64,000 nt of DNA, taken from contig NZ_BAABBM010000001.1 in assembly GCF_039537965.1 (NCBI RefSeq), positions 1,612,001-1,676,000 on the forward strand, given 5' to 3'. The notes under the pieces were generated by a model that saw nothing but the letters and a program-made list of their open reading frames with translations, had not been told where the DNA came from and searched no databases. A program made the position numbers and the translations under genes. The stretch's first letter is position 1; every line of letters starts with the position of its first letter. This document shows positions 18,069 to 26,035 of the stretch, in pieces. The stretch is from Sphingomonas limnosediminicola. Lineage in GTDB: Bacteria > Pseudomonadota > Alphaproteobacteria > Sphingomonadales > Sphingomonadaceae.

Positions 18069-18248
18069 ATGGACGAATCCATGTGGGGCATCATGACCAT
18101 CCTCGGGCCCGCGATCCTTTTGGTCGCGTTGATCTGGCTGGTCATGCGCCGCCGCTCATCGAGCAGCACGGGGCAGACGGAAAACGCCACGCGCGACCTC
18201 TATCGCGAGGAAGAAGAGCGCCGGCGCGGGGGGACTGACGACCTCTGA
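18069..18248 (+). CDS. Small single-pass membrane protein coupled to the helicase gene
   Basis: A 59-residue protein: a short acidic N-terminus, one hydrophobic helix (GIMTILGPAILLVALIWLVM), a basic stop-transfer RRR, then a serine linker and a highly charged tail (RDLYREEEERRRGGTDDL). GGGAGA lies before the ATG. Its TGA overlaps the helicase start as CTGA, so the two should be translated together. It resembles small sphingomonad membrane proteins, but no function is recognised. Location next to two DNA-repair enzymes raises the question of a membrane tether. Confidence 0.75.
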   Translation: MDESMWGIMTILGPAILLVALIWLVMRRRSSSSTGQTENATRDLYREEEERRRGGTDDL

Positions 18249-20659
18249 GCGAGACGGCGCTACCGCCGGTCGTCCGGCAATGGTTTGAATCGAAAGGCTG
18301 GCAGCCACGCCGCCACCAGCTCGAAATGCTCGAGCGGGCGCAGCGCGGACGTAGCGCATTGCTCGTTGCCGCGACCGGCGCGGGCAAGACGCTGGCGGGC
18401 TTTCTCCCGACGATCTGCGAGCTTGCGGAGGAGCCGGCCGACGGCCTTCACACGCTCTACGTCTCGCCGCTCAAGGCGCTCGCGGTCGACGTCCAGCGGA
18501 ACCTGATCGGCCCAATCGAGGAGATGGGCTTGCCGATCCGCGTCGAGACGCGGACCGGCGATACGCCATCGGACCGCAAGGCGCGGCAGCGGGTGAAACC
18601 GCCGCAGGTACTGCTGACGACACCCGAATCCCTAAGCCTGCTGCTTAGCTACCCCGACTCCGCGCAGATGTTCGAAAACCTGCGCACCATCATCGTCGAC
18701 GAACTCCATGGCTTCGCCAAGGAGAAGCGCGGCGACCTGCTGTCGCTGTCGATGGCGCGATTGCAGAAACTTGCGCCCGCCCTTCGTCGCGTCGGCTTGT
18801 CGGCGACGATCAGCGATCCCGACGCCTACCGGTCCTGGCTCGCGCCCGACGCGGACATGGAACTGGTCGACCTCGTCCTAGGCGACCCCGGCGCGGAGCC
18901 CGACTTGTCGATCCTCATCCCGGAAAACCGCATCCCGTGGGCCGGCCATTCCGGCCGCCACGCCGCGCGCGAGGTGATGAAGCTGATCGAGGCGCACAAG
19001 ACGACCCTTGTCTTCTGCAACACGCGGAGCCTCGCGGAGCTCATCTTTCAGGACCTGTGGGCGGTGAATGACAATTCGCTGCCGATCGGAATCCACCACG
19101 GCAGCCTCGCCGTCGAAGCGCGGCGCCGGGTCGAAGAAGCGATGGCGACGGGCAAGCTGCGCGGGTTGGTCGCCACTGCCAGCCTCGACCTCGGCATCGA
19201 CTGGGGCGACGTCGACCTCGTCGTGCAAATGGGCGCGCCGAAGGGAAGCTCCCGCCTCCTTCAGCGCATCGGCCGCGCCAACCACCGCCTCGACGAGCCG
19301 AGCAAGGGCATCATAGTGCCTGGCAACCGCTTCGAATATCTCGAAGCGCGCGCGGCGCTCGATGCGATCGAGGATGGGGAGCTCGACCCCGAGAATTTCC
19401 GCCCCGGCGCGCTCGACGTGCTCGCCCAGCATATCCTCGCCATGGCGGTCTCCGCGCCCTTCCAGCAGGACGACCTACTCGCCGAAGTCCGGTCGTCCGC
19501 GCCCTACGCCGGCCTGGAGCAGGAGACGTTCGAGGAGATCCTCAACTTCATCGCGACCGGCGGCTACGCGCTCAAGGCCTACGACCGCTTCCGCCGCCTG
19601 GTGCCGGAACCCGGCGGCATGTGGCGCATCGCCCGGCCGCAGATCGCGCAGCAGCACCGCTTGAATGCCGGCGTCATCGTCGAGCAGCCCGTGCTCACCG
19701 TTCGTTTCCGCAACGGCCGCAAGCTCGGCACGATCGAGGAGGGCTATGCCTCGACCCTCGCACCCGGCGACCTGTTCTTCTTTTCCGGCCTCAGCTTGGA
19801 AGTCGAACAGTTCAAGGATGCCGACATCATCGTCCGCGCGTCGTCGAAATCGGGCCGAATCGTCACTTACGGCGGCCAGCGCATGTCGATGTCGACGCAC
19901 CTCGCCAGCCGCGTCCGCCACATGCTGTGCGACCGCAACGACTGGCACCGTTTCCCGCAGGACGTCAGCGACTGGCTTGAAGTGCAGAGCGAGCGCTCGG
20001 TCCTCCCCGAACCGCACCAGCTACTGGTCGAGACCTTCCCGCATGAGGGGCGGCACTACATGGTCGCCTATAGCTTCGAGGGGTGGAACGCGCACCAGTC
20101 GCTGGGCATGCTGATCACGCGGCGCATGGAGACCGCCGGGCTCAAGCCGCTGGGCTTCGTCGCGAACGATTACGGTCTTGCCTGCTACGGCCTTGAAACC
20201 ATCCACGATCCCGCGGCCCTGTTCTCGCCCGACATCCTCGAGCAGGAGTTCGTCACCTGGGTCGAAAGCTCGATGCTTCTGAAGAACGCCTTCCGCGAAG
20301 TGGCGGTGATCGGCGGTCTCGTCGAGCGGCATCACCCCGGCAAGAAGAAGTCGGGGCGCCAGGTCAGCTTCTCGACGGACCTCATTTACGACGTGCTGCG
20401 CCGCTACGAACCCGAGCATCTGCTTCTGCGCGCGGCATGGGACGATGCGCGTCGGCGGATGACCGAGCTTGGCCGCCTCGTTCGTCTCGTCGATCGAGCG
20501 TCAGCGACGATGCTCCACGTCGACGTGGAACGGATCACGCCGATGGCCGTGCCGCTGATGGTCATCGTCGGGCGCGAAGCCTTGCCGCCGGGCGCCGAAG
20601 CCGACGAATCGCTCCTGATGCAGGCCGAAGAGTTGGCCAATGCGGCAATGACGCTCTGA
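18245..20659 (+). CDS. Ligase-associated DEXH-box helicase, Lhr type (probable CTG start)
   Basis: An 804-residue superfamily 2 helicase with Lhr-core architecture. From the CTG start the order is a Q-motif-like FESKGWQPRRHQ, Walker A AATGAGKTLAG (about residue 43), the DELH box (about residue 152), GLSATISD, motif VI QRIGRANHRLD, then a winged helix and the Lhr C-terminal domain. The first ATG in frame (18326) would delete the RGWxPRxHQ segment. Upstream of it no ATG, GTG or TTG exists before the in-frame stop at 18236; only the CTG at 18245 fits. Related helicases act with an exonuclease and ligase in damage response. Confidence 0.9.
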   Translation: MSETALPPVVRQWFESKGWQPRRHQLEMLERAQRGRSALLVAATGAGKTLAGFLPTICELAEEPADGLHTLYVSPLKALAVDVQRNLIGPIEEMGLPIRVETRTGDTPSDRKARQRVKPPQVLLTTPESLSLLLSYPDSAQMFENLRTIIVDELHGFAKEKRGDLLSLSMARLQKLAPALRRVGLSATISDPDAYRSWLAPDADMELVDLVLGDPGAEPDLSILIPENRIPWAGHSGRHAAREVMKLIEAHKTTLVFCNTRSLAELIFQDLWAVNDNSLPIGIHHGSLAVEARRRVEEAMATGKLRGLVATASLDLGIDWGDVDLVVQMGAPKGSSRLLQRIGRANHRLDEPSKGIIVPGNRFEYLEARAALDAIEDGELDPENFRPGALDVLAQHILAMAVSAPFQQDDLLAEVRSSAPYAGLEQETFEEILNFIATGGYALKAYDRFRRLVPEPGGMWRIARPQIAQQHRLNAGVIVEQPVLTVRFRNGRKLGTIEEGYASTLAPGDLFFFSGLSLEVEQFKDADIIVRASSKSGRIVTYGGQRMSMSTHLASRVRHMLCDRNDWHRFPQDVSDWLEVQSERSVLPEPHQLLVETFPHEGRHYMVAYSFEGWNAHQSLGMLITRRMETAGLKPLGFVANDYGLACYGLETIHDPAALFSPDILEQEFVTWVESSMLLKNAFREVAVIGGLVERHHPGKKKSGRQVSFSTDLIYDVLRRYEPEHLLLRAAWDDARRRMTELGRLVRLVDRASATMLHVDVERITPMAVPLMVIVGREALPPGAEADESLLMQAEELANAAMTL

Positions 20660-20702
20660 TCGGTCATTGCCGCTTCATCGCGCATCTGCGAATCTTGCGG
20701 CC

Positions 20703-20984
20703 ATGAAGCGTATCCTTGTCCTCGTACTGCCCGCCCTGCTCGGCGGGTGCGTTGTCGGCACCGTTGCCAAAACCGCCGTCGATGTTGTCACTCTGCCGGT
20801 GAAGGTCGTCTCCGCAGGCGTCGATGCGGCAACCACCAGCCAGGCCGAAGCTGACCAGAAGCGCGGTCGTGAAATCCGCAAGGAAGAGGAACGCCGCGGG
20901 CGCGAACTTCGGCTAGCGGAAGAGCGGTGCCGCAAGGGAAAGCCGCTTCCCGAGGACGATTGCTCGCGCGTCCAGCAGCGCTGA
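20703..20984 (+). CDS. Small lipoprotein
   Basis: A 93-residue predicted lipoprotein: MKRILVLVLPALLGGC has a clear lipobox (LLGGC). A short hydrophobic stretch is followed by a highly charged helix rich in Arg and Glu (GREIRKEEERRGRELRLAEERC) and a second cysteine near the end. It follows the helicase by 43 bases and may share its transcript. The family is common in sphingomonads; no function known. Confidence 0.75.
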   Translation: MKRILVLVLPALLGGCVVGTVAKTAVDVVTLPVKVVSAGVDAATTSQAEADQKRGREIRKEEERRGRELRLAEERCRKGKPLPEDDCSRVQQR

Positions 20985-21035
20985 CTCTATCTCGGTGCAC
21001 TGGACAAGCGCGCGCGGCCACAGCAAGCCCGCGCG

Positions 21036-21485
21036 ATGCGCTACTTCCTCGATACGGAATATAATGGCATCGGCGGCGCCTTATTGAGCCTCGCGCTGGT
21101 GCCCGATGACGGGGAAGAGCTGTATCTCACCCTGAAGACCGACCAGCCCATCGTCGAATGGGTTCAGAAGCATGTCATTCCCTATCTCGACATGGTGCCC
21201 GAGCAGCTATCGTGCCCTCGCCTCGAGCATAACGACGCTGCGCATGCGCTCGAACGCTACCTTCGACATGACGAAGATGTGCTGATCGTCGCGGACTGGC
21301 CCGAGGACGTCGCGCAATTCTGCAACCTGCTCATCACGGGGCCAGGCGACATGGTCGAGCTGCGCCACCTGACGTTTCGGCTTACCCCGATGAGCAATTT
21401 CAGCACGGCGGCTAACAGCCGGGTCCCGCACAATGCGCTGCACGACGCGCGCTCGCTGCGCGATCACGTGCTGGCGATGGAATAG
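21036..21485 (+). CDS. DEDDh-type 3'-5' exoribonuclease-like protein
   Basis: A 149-residue compact nuclease. FLDTEYNG supplies the first Asp-x-Glu pair, VADWPEDV the second Asp, and HNALHDARSLRDHV the His and final Asp of a DEDDh (RNase H-like) site. It resembles the Rv2179c-type exoribonuclease family. It follows a lipoprotein gene and ends 2 bases before the convergent HxlR gene. The substrate is not known. Confidence 0.8.
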   Translation: MRYFLDTEYNGIGGALLSLALVPDDGEELYLTLKTDQPIVEWVQKHVIPYLDMVPEQLSCPRLEHNDAAHALERYLRHDEDVLIVADWPEDVAQFCNLLITGPGDMVELRHLTFRLTPMSNFSTAANSRVPHNALHDARSLRDHVLAME

Positions 21486-21487
21486 AA

Positions 21488-21982
21488 TTATTCTGCGGCG
21501 GTCCGGATCGTCTCGGCGCCTTCGCGCTCGATCCAGGTAAGGTCTCGCAGGGACAGAGGTCGGCCGTCCTCAGCCTGGACGCACAACTTGCGGACCGGCT
21601 TGCGGTCTCGGGTGTCGGCCAGCACCACGCGCATCTTCCCGTAGCCCCATTCCTCGCCCCACTGCCGCATCGCGAGCACGACCGGCAGCAGGCCCTCGCC
21701 CTTCGGGGTCAGCGAATAGATGACGCGCCTTTTGTCCGTCGGATCGGGCGAGCGTTCGAGCACGCCGCCGGCGACCATCCGGCCAAGGCGATCCGAAAGG
21801 ATGTTGCGGGCGATACCGAGACCCGCCTGAAATTCCTCGAAATGCCGGAGGCCGTTGAGCGCCCCGCGGAGGATTAGGAAAGCCCACTTTTCTCCGATCA
21901 GCTCGACCGCGGCCGGGATCGGGCATGACAAAGCGGCTTCCTTGAACTCGTCAATATGCGACGTCAGCCGGTCTGCGGGCAT
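21488..21982 (-). CDS. HxlR-family transcriptional regulator
   Basis: A 164-residue winged-helix regulator. The core runs from SCPIPAAVELIGEKWAFLIL through GLRHFEEFQAGLGIARNILSDRL (recognition helix) to RRVIYSLTPKGEGL (wing), followed by an extra C-terminal segment. Start chosen at the ATG preceded by GGGAGA; the longer frame contains no family sequence. It is divergent from a CC_3452-type gene, and a perfect palindrome lies in the shared intergenic region, the likely operator. The inducing signal is unknown. Confidence 0.88.
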   Translation of the reverse strand: MPADRLTSHIDEFKEAALSCPIPAAVELIGEKWAFLILRGALNGLRHFEEFQAGLGIARNILSDRLGRMVAGGVLERSPDPTDKRRVIYSLTPKGEGLLPVVLAMRQWGEEWGYGKMRVVLADTRDRKPVRKLCVQAEDGRPLSLRDLTWIEREGAETIRTAAE

Positions 21983-22036
21983 CCAGGTCTCCCTCTTCCC
22001 GAGTCTCATCAAAGCACAAGACGGGCCAAAAAAACA

Positions 22037-22051
22037 GTTGCAACTTGCAAC
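22037..22051. promoter_or_regulatory. Perfect palindrome, likely HxlR operator
   Basis: GTTGCAACTTGCAAC is a perfect inverted repeat with 7-base arms around a central C. It lies 55 bases upstream of the HxlR start and 63 bases upstream of the divergent CC_3452-type gene. Winged-helix dimers of the HxlR family bind such sites and usually regulate themselves. The palindrome is seen directly; the binding partner is inferred. Confidence 0.55.
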
Positions 22052-22114
22052 CATAGATTTTATTCGTTTTGAATCGCAACCTAAAACAGGCCCGCAACAG
22101 GAGGACCCGACGCG

Positions 22115-22441
22115 ATGCTCCGTTCCATCTTTACTTTTTCCGCGCTTGCGCTGACCGCCACGGCCGCCACGGCCGCCACGGCTTCGAGTTATTCGGCCAA
22201 GCCGGCCGCGCCGACGACCGAGCGCTTCATTACCCGCGACATCACCTGGAATTGCACCGAGGCCGCCTGCCAGGGCGCGACGCAGGAGAGCCGCCCGCTC
22301 GTCCTCTGTCAGTCGCTCGCCAAGCGCGCCGGCCGCCTTGAGAGTTTCGCCGTTGATGGCCGCGCCCTCGCCGCCGCCGAGCTCGACCGCTGCAACGCGT
22401 CGGCAAAGGCGCAAGGCTCGAAGGCCCTCGCCACCCAGTAA
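22115..22441 (+). CDS. CC_3452-family exported protein
   Basis: A 108-residue protein with a signal peptide (LRSIFTFSALALTATAATAATA, the alanine/threonine region being a small repeat of GCCACG). The mature part has the family pattern ITWNCTEAACQG, SRPLVLCQSLAKRAGRLESF and LDRCNASA, with four cysteines that probably form disulfides. The family is restricted mainly to Caulobacterales and Sphingomonadales and has no known function. Its promoter overlaps the putative HxlR operator, so repression or activation by that regulator is plausible. Confidence 0.8.
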   Translation: MLRSIFTFSALALTATAATAATASSYSAKPAAPTTERFITRDITWNCTEAACQGATQESRPLVLCQSLAKRAGRLESFAVDGRALAAAELDRCNASAKAQGSKALATQ

Positions 22442-22534
22442 GCTCGCCTTGGGACCGCGCGGTCATTCTCCTCTTCGCGCGGCCCCTTCCTTTCGCGCTT
22501 GCACAATAGCGGCGCACTCCCCCATCTTAGACTT

Positions 22535-24628
22535 GTGCTGAGACAGTATGAGCTGGTCGAGAAGGTTCGGACCTACGATCCCGATGCGGACGAAGGGCTG
22601 ATCAACCGCGCTTACGTCTTCTCGATGAAGGCGCACGGCACGCAGGTTCGTGCATCGGGCGATCCTTATTTCAGCCATCCGATCGAGGTCGCGGGCATCC
22701 TCACCGACCTCAAGCTCGACGACCAGACCATCGTCACCGCGATCCTCCACGACACGATCGAGGACACGCTCGCTACGACCGAAGACATCGAGAGACTGTT
22801 CGGCAAGGACGTCGCCCGACTAGTCGACGGCGTCACCAAGCTCAGCAAGATCGAGGCGCAGTCCGAAAATGAGCGCGCCGCCGAGAACCTCCGCAAGTTT
22901 CTCCTCGCGCTGTCGGACGACATCCGCGTCCTCCTCGTGAAGCTGGCCGACCGGCTCCACAACATGCGCACGCTCCATCACATCCCGTCGGAGGAGAAAC
23001 GGCGTCGCATCGCGCGCGAGACGATGGATATCTACGCGCCGCTCGCCGAGCGGATCGGCATGTACGAGATGATGACCGAGATGCAGACGCTCGCGTTCCG
23101 GGAGCTCGAGCCCGACGCCTACGCCTCGATCATGCGCCGCTTGAATCAGCTCACCGACTCCGGCGGCGACCTCGTCAACCGGATCGGCCTCGGCCTCCAG
23201 CTCTATCTCGCCGACAACGGCCTCGAGGCCGAGGTGCTCGGTCGCCAGAAGCACCCGTTCTCGATCTGGAAGAAGATGGCCGAGCGGCACATCAGCTTCG
23301 AGCAATTGTCGGACGTGATGGCGTTCCGCATCATCGTCGCGGACGTCGGCGAATGTTATCGGGCGCTCGGCCTTATCCACCGGCGGTGGCCGATGGTCCC
23401 GGGCCGCTTCAAGGATTACATCTCGACGCCCAAGCGTAACGGCTACCAGTCGCTGCACACATCGGTGATTCACGATTCCAAGATGCGGATCGAAATCCAG
23501 ATCCGCGACCGTTCGATGCACGGCATCGCCGAACGCGGGCTTGCTGCACACTGGGCCTACAAGGAGGGCAAGCCCAAAGGCGACATGAACATCCCGTGGG
23601 TCGATGACCTTGTCGAGATCCTCGACCATGCCGAGAGCCCGGAAGAGCTGCTCGAGCATACGCGGATGGCGATGTACCAGGATCGCATCTTCGCCTTCAC
23701 ACCGAAGGGCGAGCTCATCCAGCTGCCCAAGGGCGCCACCCCGGTCGACTTCGCCTACGCCGTCCACACCGATCTCGGCGACCGCACCGTCGGCGCCAAG
23801 GTCAATGGTCGCGTAGTGCCGCTCCGCACGATGCTGGAGAATGGCGACCAGGTCGAAATCCTCGCGTCCGAGGCGCAGCATCCGCAGCCGTCGTGGCTGC
23901 GTTTCGTTGCCACCGGCAAGGCACGCGCCGGCGTGCGCCGCTTCGTCCGCCACAAGGAACGTGACGAGACCATTCAGCTCGGCCGAAAGATCTACGACGA
24001 GATCATCGCACGCCTGCCCGCGGAGCTCGACAAGGACGCGCTCAAGCGCGCGCTCAAGAAATTGAAGATCGAGAACGAAGACGAGTTGATGATCGGCATC
24101 GCCCGCAAGCGCGTCAGCGACGAAGCGCTAATGGAAGCGCTGATGCCGGGTTCCGCAGGCGGCGACGTTGCCTCACCTCGCCCGCTCGGTCAGCGTCAGG
24201 CGATCTCGATCAAGGGTCTGACGCCCGGCGTCGCCTATCACCTCGCGCAATGCTGCCACCCGATCCCGGGCGACCGCATCGTCGGCCTGCGTCGCGAGGA
24301 TGAGGAGATCGAGGTACACGTCATCGGCTGCGATACGCTTGCAAGCGGCGTCGATGCCGATTGGCTCGACCTGGCCTGGGGCGAGGGTTCGGACGGCGGC
24401 GCGGCGCGGCTGGCGGTAATCCTGCGCGACATCCCGGGCGCGCTAGGCACGATGTCCGGCATCCTCGGCACCAAGCACGCAAACATCATCAACCTGCAAC
24501 TGGTGCACCGCGACGGGAGCTTCCAGACCTTCCACCTCGACATCGAGGTGCACGACCTGGCGCATTTGCACGCAATCATCGCCGCGCTTCGGGATGCCGA
24601 TCCGGTATCGAGCGTCGAAAGGATCTAG
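22535..24628 (+). CDS. rsh: Bifunctional (p)ppGpp synthetase/hydrolase Rsh
   Basis: A 697-residue stringent-response enzyme, the single RelA/SpoT homologue type of alphaproteobacteria. The HD hydrolase is intact (ILHDTIEDT, about residue 70; VLLVKLADRLHNMRTL). The synthetase follows (PGRFKDYISTPKRNGYQSLHT, about residues 287-307), then TGS (FAFTPKGELIQLPKGATPVDFAYAVH, about 390) and a C-terminal ACT domain. The GTG at 22535 gives VLRQYELVEKV, matching the family start; its Shine-Dalgarno is weak. The upstream gene ends 93 bases before. Confidence 0.94.
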   Translation: MLRQYELVEKVRTYDPDADEGLINRAYVFSMKAHGTQVRASGDPYFSHPIEVAGILTDLKLDDQTIVTAILHDTIEDTLATTEDIERLFGKDVARLVDGVTKLSKIEAQSENERAAENLRKFLLALSDDIRVLLVKLADRLHNMRTLHHIPSEEKRRRIARETMDIYAPLAERIGMYEMMTEMQTLAFRELEPDAYASIMRRLNQLTDSGGDLVNRIGLGLQLYLADNGLEAEVLGRQKHPFSIWKKMAERHISFEQLSDVMAFRIIVADVGECYRALGLIHRRWPMVPGRFKDYISTPKRNGYQSLHTSVIHDSKMRIEIQIRDRSMHGIAERGLAAHWAYKEGKPKGDMNIPWVDDLVEILDHAESPEELLEHTRMAMYQDRIFAFTPKGELIQLPKGATPVDFAYAVHTDLGDRTVGAKVNGRVVPLRTMLENGDQVEILASEAQHPQPSWLRFVATGKARAGVRRFVRHKERDETIQLGRKIYDEIIARLPAELDKDALKRALKKLKIENEDELMIGIARKRVSDEALMEALMPGSAGGDVASPRPLGQRQAISIKGLTPGVAYHLAQCCHPIPGDRIVGLRREDEEIEVHVIGCDTLASGVDADWLDLAWGEGSDGGAARLAVILRDIPGALGTMSGILGTKHANIINLQLVHRDGSFQTFHLDIEVHDLAHLHAIIAALRDADPVSSVERI

Positions 24629-24631
24629 ACC

Positions 24632-26035
24632 TTGGGGGGAGCCGCGGGGGCGGGCCGGGCATCACGGGCTGACAAGGCCGAGCTGGCGCTAGCGGCGCTC
24701 GCGATCGCCGCTGTCGCACTGACGCTCGTCCTTCGCATCCTCGCCGCACGCGGCCAGCCGCTGACCACCGACGAGACATTCACGCTGATGATCACGAGCC
24801 AGCACGCGCTCGGCGACTTCATCCGCGAAGCGCGGCGCGACGTGGCCGCACCGCTTTATTACACCGTGATGCACTTCCTTCCTGTGGGCATGAGCGACAC
24901 AGGCATGCGCCTGCCGTCGTGGGCGTTCATGATCGCGGGATCAGCGCTGCCGCTCCTTTGGCGCATTCCGAACCAGCCCCGGAGTGCGGCGATTGCCTGG
25001 GCGGCGCTGCTGTTCCTGTGGCTCCCCGGCGCAATTTTCGCCGTTCAGGCTCGGCCTTATGCCTTGCTGTTCCTGACGGCGACGGGGCAGACCATCGCCT
25101 TTGCGCAGTTGATGGAAGAGCCGAGCCTGCGCCGCGCATTCGTGTGGACGGCGACGGCGTCGCTAACGCTCCTCACGCATTATATGTCGGCGCCACTGGG
25201 ACTTGCACAGGGCCTCGTCCTACTGTTCGCCGTGCGTGGTCGCGCGAGCCGGCTCTGGCCGTCCTTGCTGGTCCTGCTGATCCCGCTCGTCGAAGCGGTC
25301 ACGCATTACCGGCAGCTGACTTCCTTCGCGTCGAGCGACGCCAACTGGCTCCCCAAGATCAGCTTTTCGAACGTCGGCGAGTATCTGACCTACGGGCTCG
25401 GTCCCCTTGGCTTCGTGCTACTCCTGATCGCGCTCGCATCGCGCTACCTCAACCGCAGCGAGGCAATGCCACGCGGGGCCACCCTCGCGTCGAGCGCCGG
25501 TGCCATTGCGCTAGCGATTCTGATCGGAGCTGGGTGGCATCGCTCACTGATCGTCGACCGCTACCTCACTGCCTGCGCGCCCGCGTTGATGCTGGCGCTG
25601 GTGACCATCGCCGCAACGACAATCGGACGCTTGCTGCTGGTCGCTGTCGCTGCCGGACTGGGAATCTTCGCCTCCGCTTTTGCGCCGCTGGAAATCCGCG
25701 AGCACAGCATGGAATGGGCGGTAAACAAGCTGGTGCCTTACCAACCCAAGAAGGTCGTCTTCTCGCTCGCCAACAAGGGTCAAGAAACGCTCGCGCCAGA
25801 GACCGGCGAGGAATTGGGCGCGGTCCTCTTCCGTCGCGCGGGGGTCGAGACGCAGGCACGCCTCGTGCCGACGATGAACGGTCGCGAGCTCATCGCGGCG
25901 GCCGACAAGGAAACGGCGATCATCTGGGTCTTCTCGCCCAATCGCCAGCCGCTCGCCAAAATGATCGCGCGTCAGCGGCGATGCTATATTGCGCCGATGC
26001 AGCTCGCCTGCCCGCCGCGGAGCGCAACACCTTAG
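24632..26035 (+). CDS. GT-C type membrane glycosyltransferase (PMT/ArnT-like)
   Basis: A 467-residue integral membrane protein. After the first helix comes TTDETFTLM, where the acidic pair fits the catalytic loop of GT-C enzymes that use polyprenyl-phosphate sugars, and then RRDVAAPLYYTVMHFL. About ten membrane helices follow, with a soluble C-terminal part. It likely transfers a sugar to a lipid or protein at the periplasmic face. The TTG start is 3 bases after rsh with AAGGA in the rsh end, so co-translation is likely. Its TAG interlocks with the stop of the convergent maeB. Confidence 0.78.
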   Translation: MGGAAGAGRASRADKAELALAALAIAAVALTLVLRILAARGQPLTTDETFTLMITSQHALGDFIREARRDVAAPLYYTVMHFLPVGMSDTGMRLPSWAFMIAGSALPLLWRIPNQPRSAAIAWAALLFLWLPGAIFAVQARPYALLFLTATGQTIAFAQLMEEPSLRRAFVWTATASLTLLTHYMSAPLGLAQGLVLLFAVRGRASRLWPSLLVLLIPLVEAVTHYRQLTSFASSDANWLPKISFSNVGEYLTYGLGPLGFVLLLIALASRYLNRSEAMPRGATLASSAGAIALAILIGAGWHRSLIVDRYLTACAPALMLALVTIAATTIGRLLLVAVAAGLGIFASAFAPLEIREHSMEWAVNKLVPYQPKKVVFSLANKGQETLAPETGEELGAVLFRRAGVETQARLVPTMNGRELIAAADKETAIIWVFSPNRQPLAKMIARQRRCYIAPMQLACPPRSATP

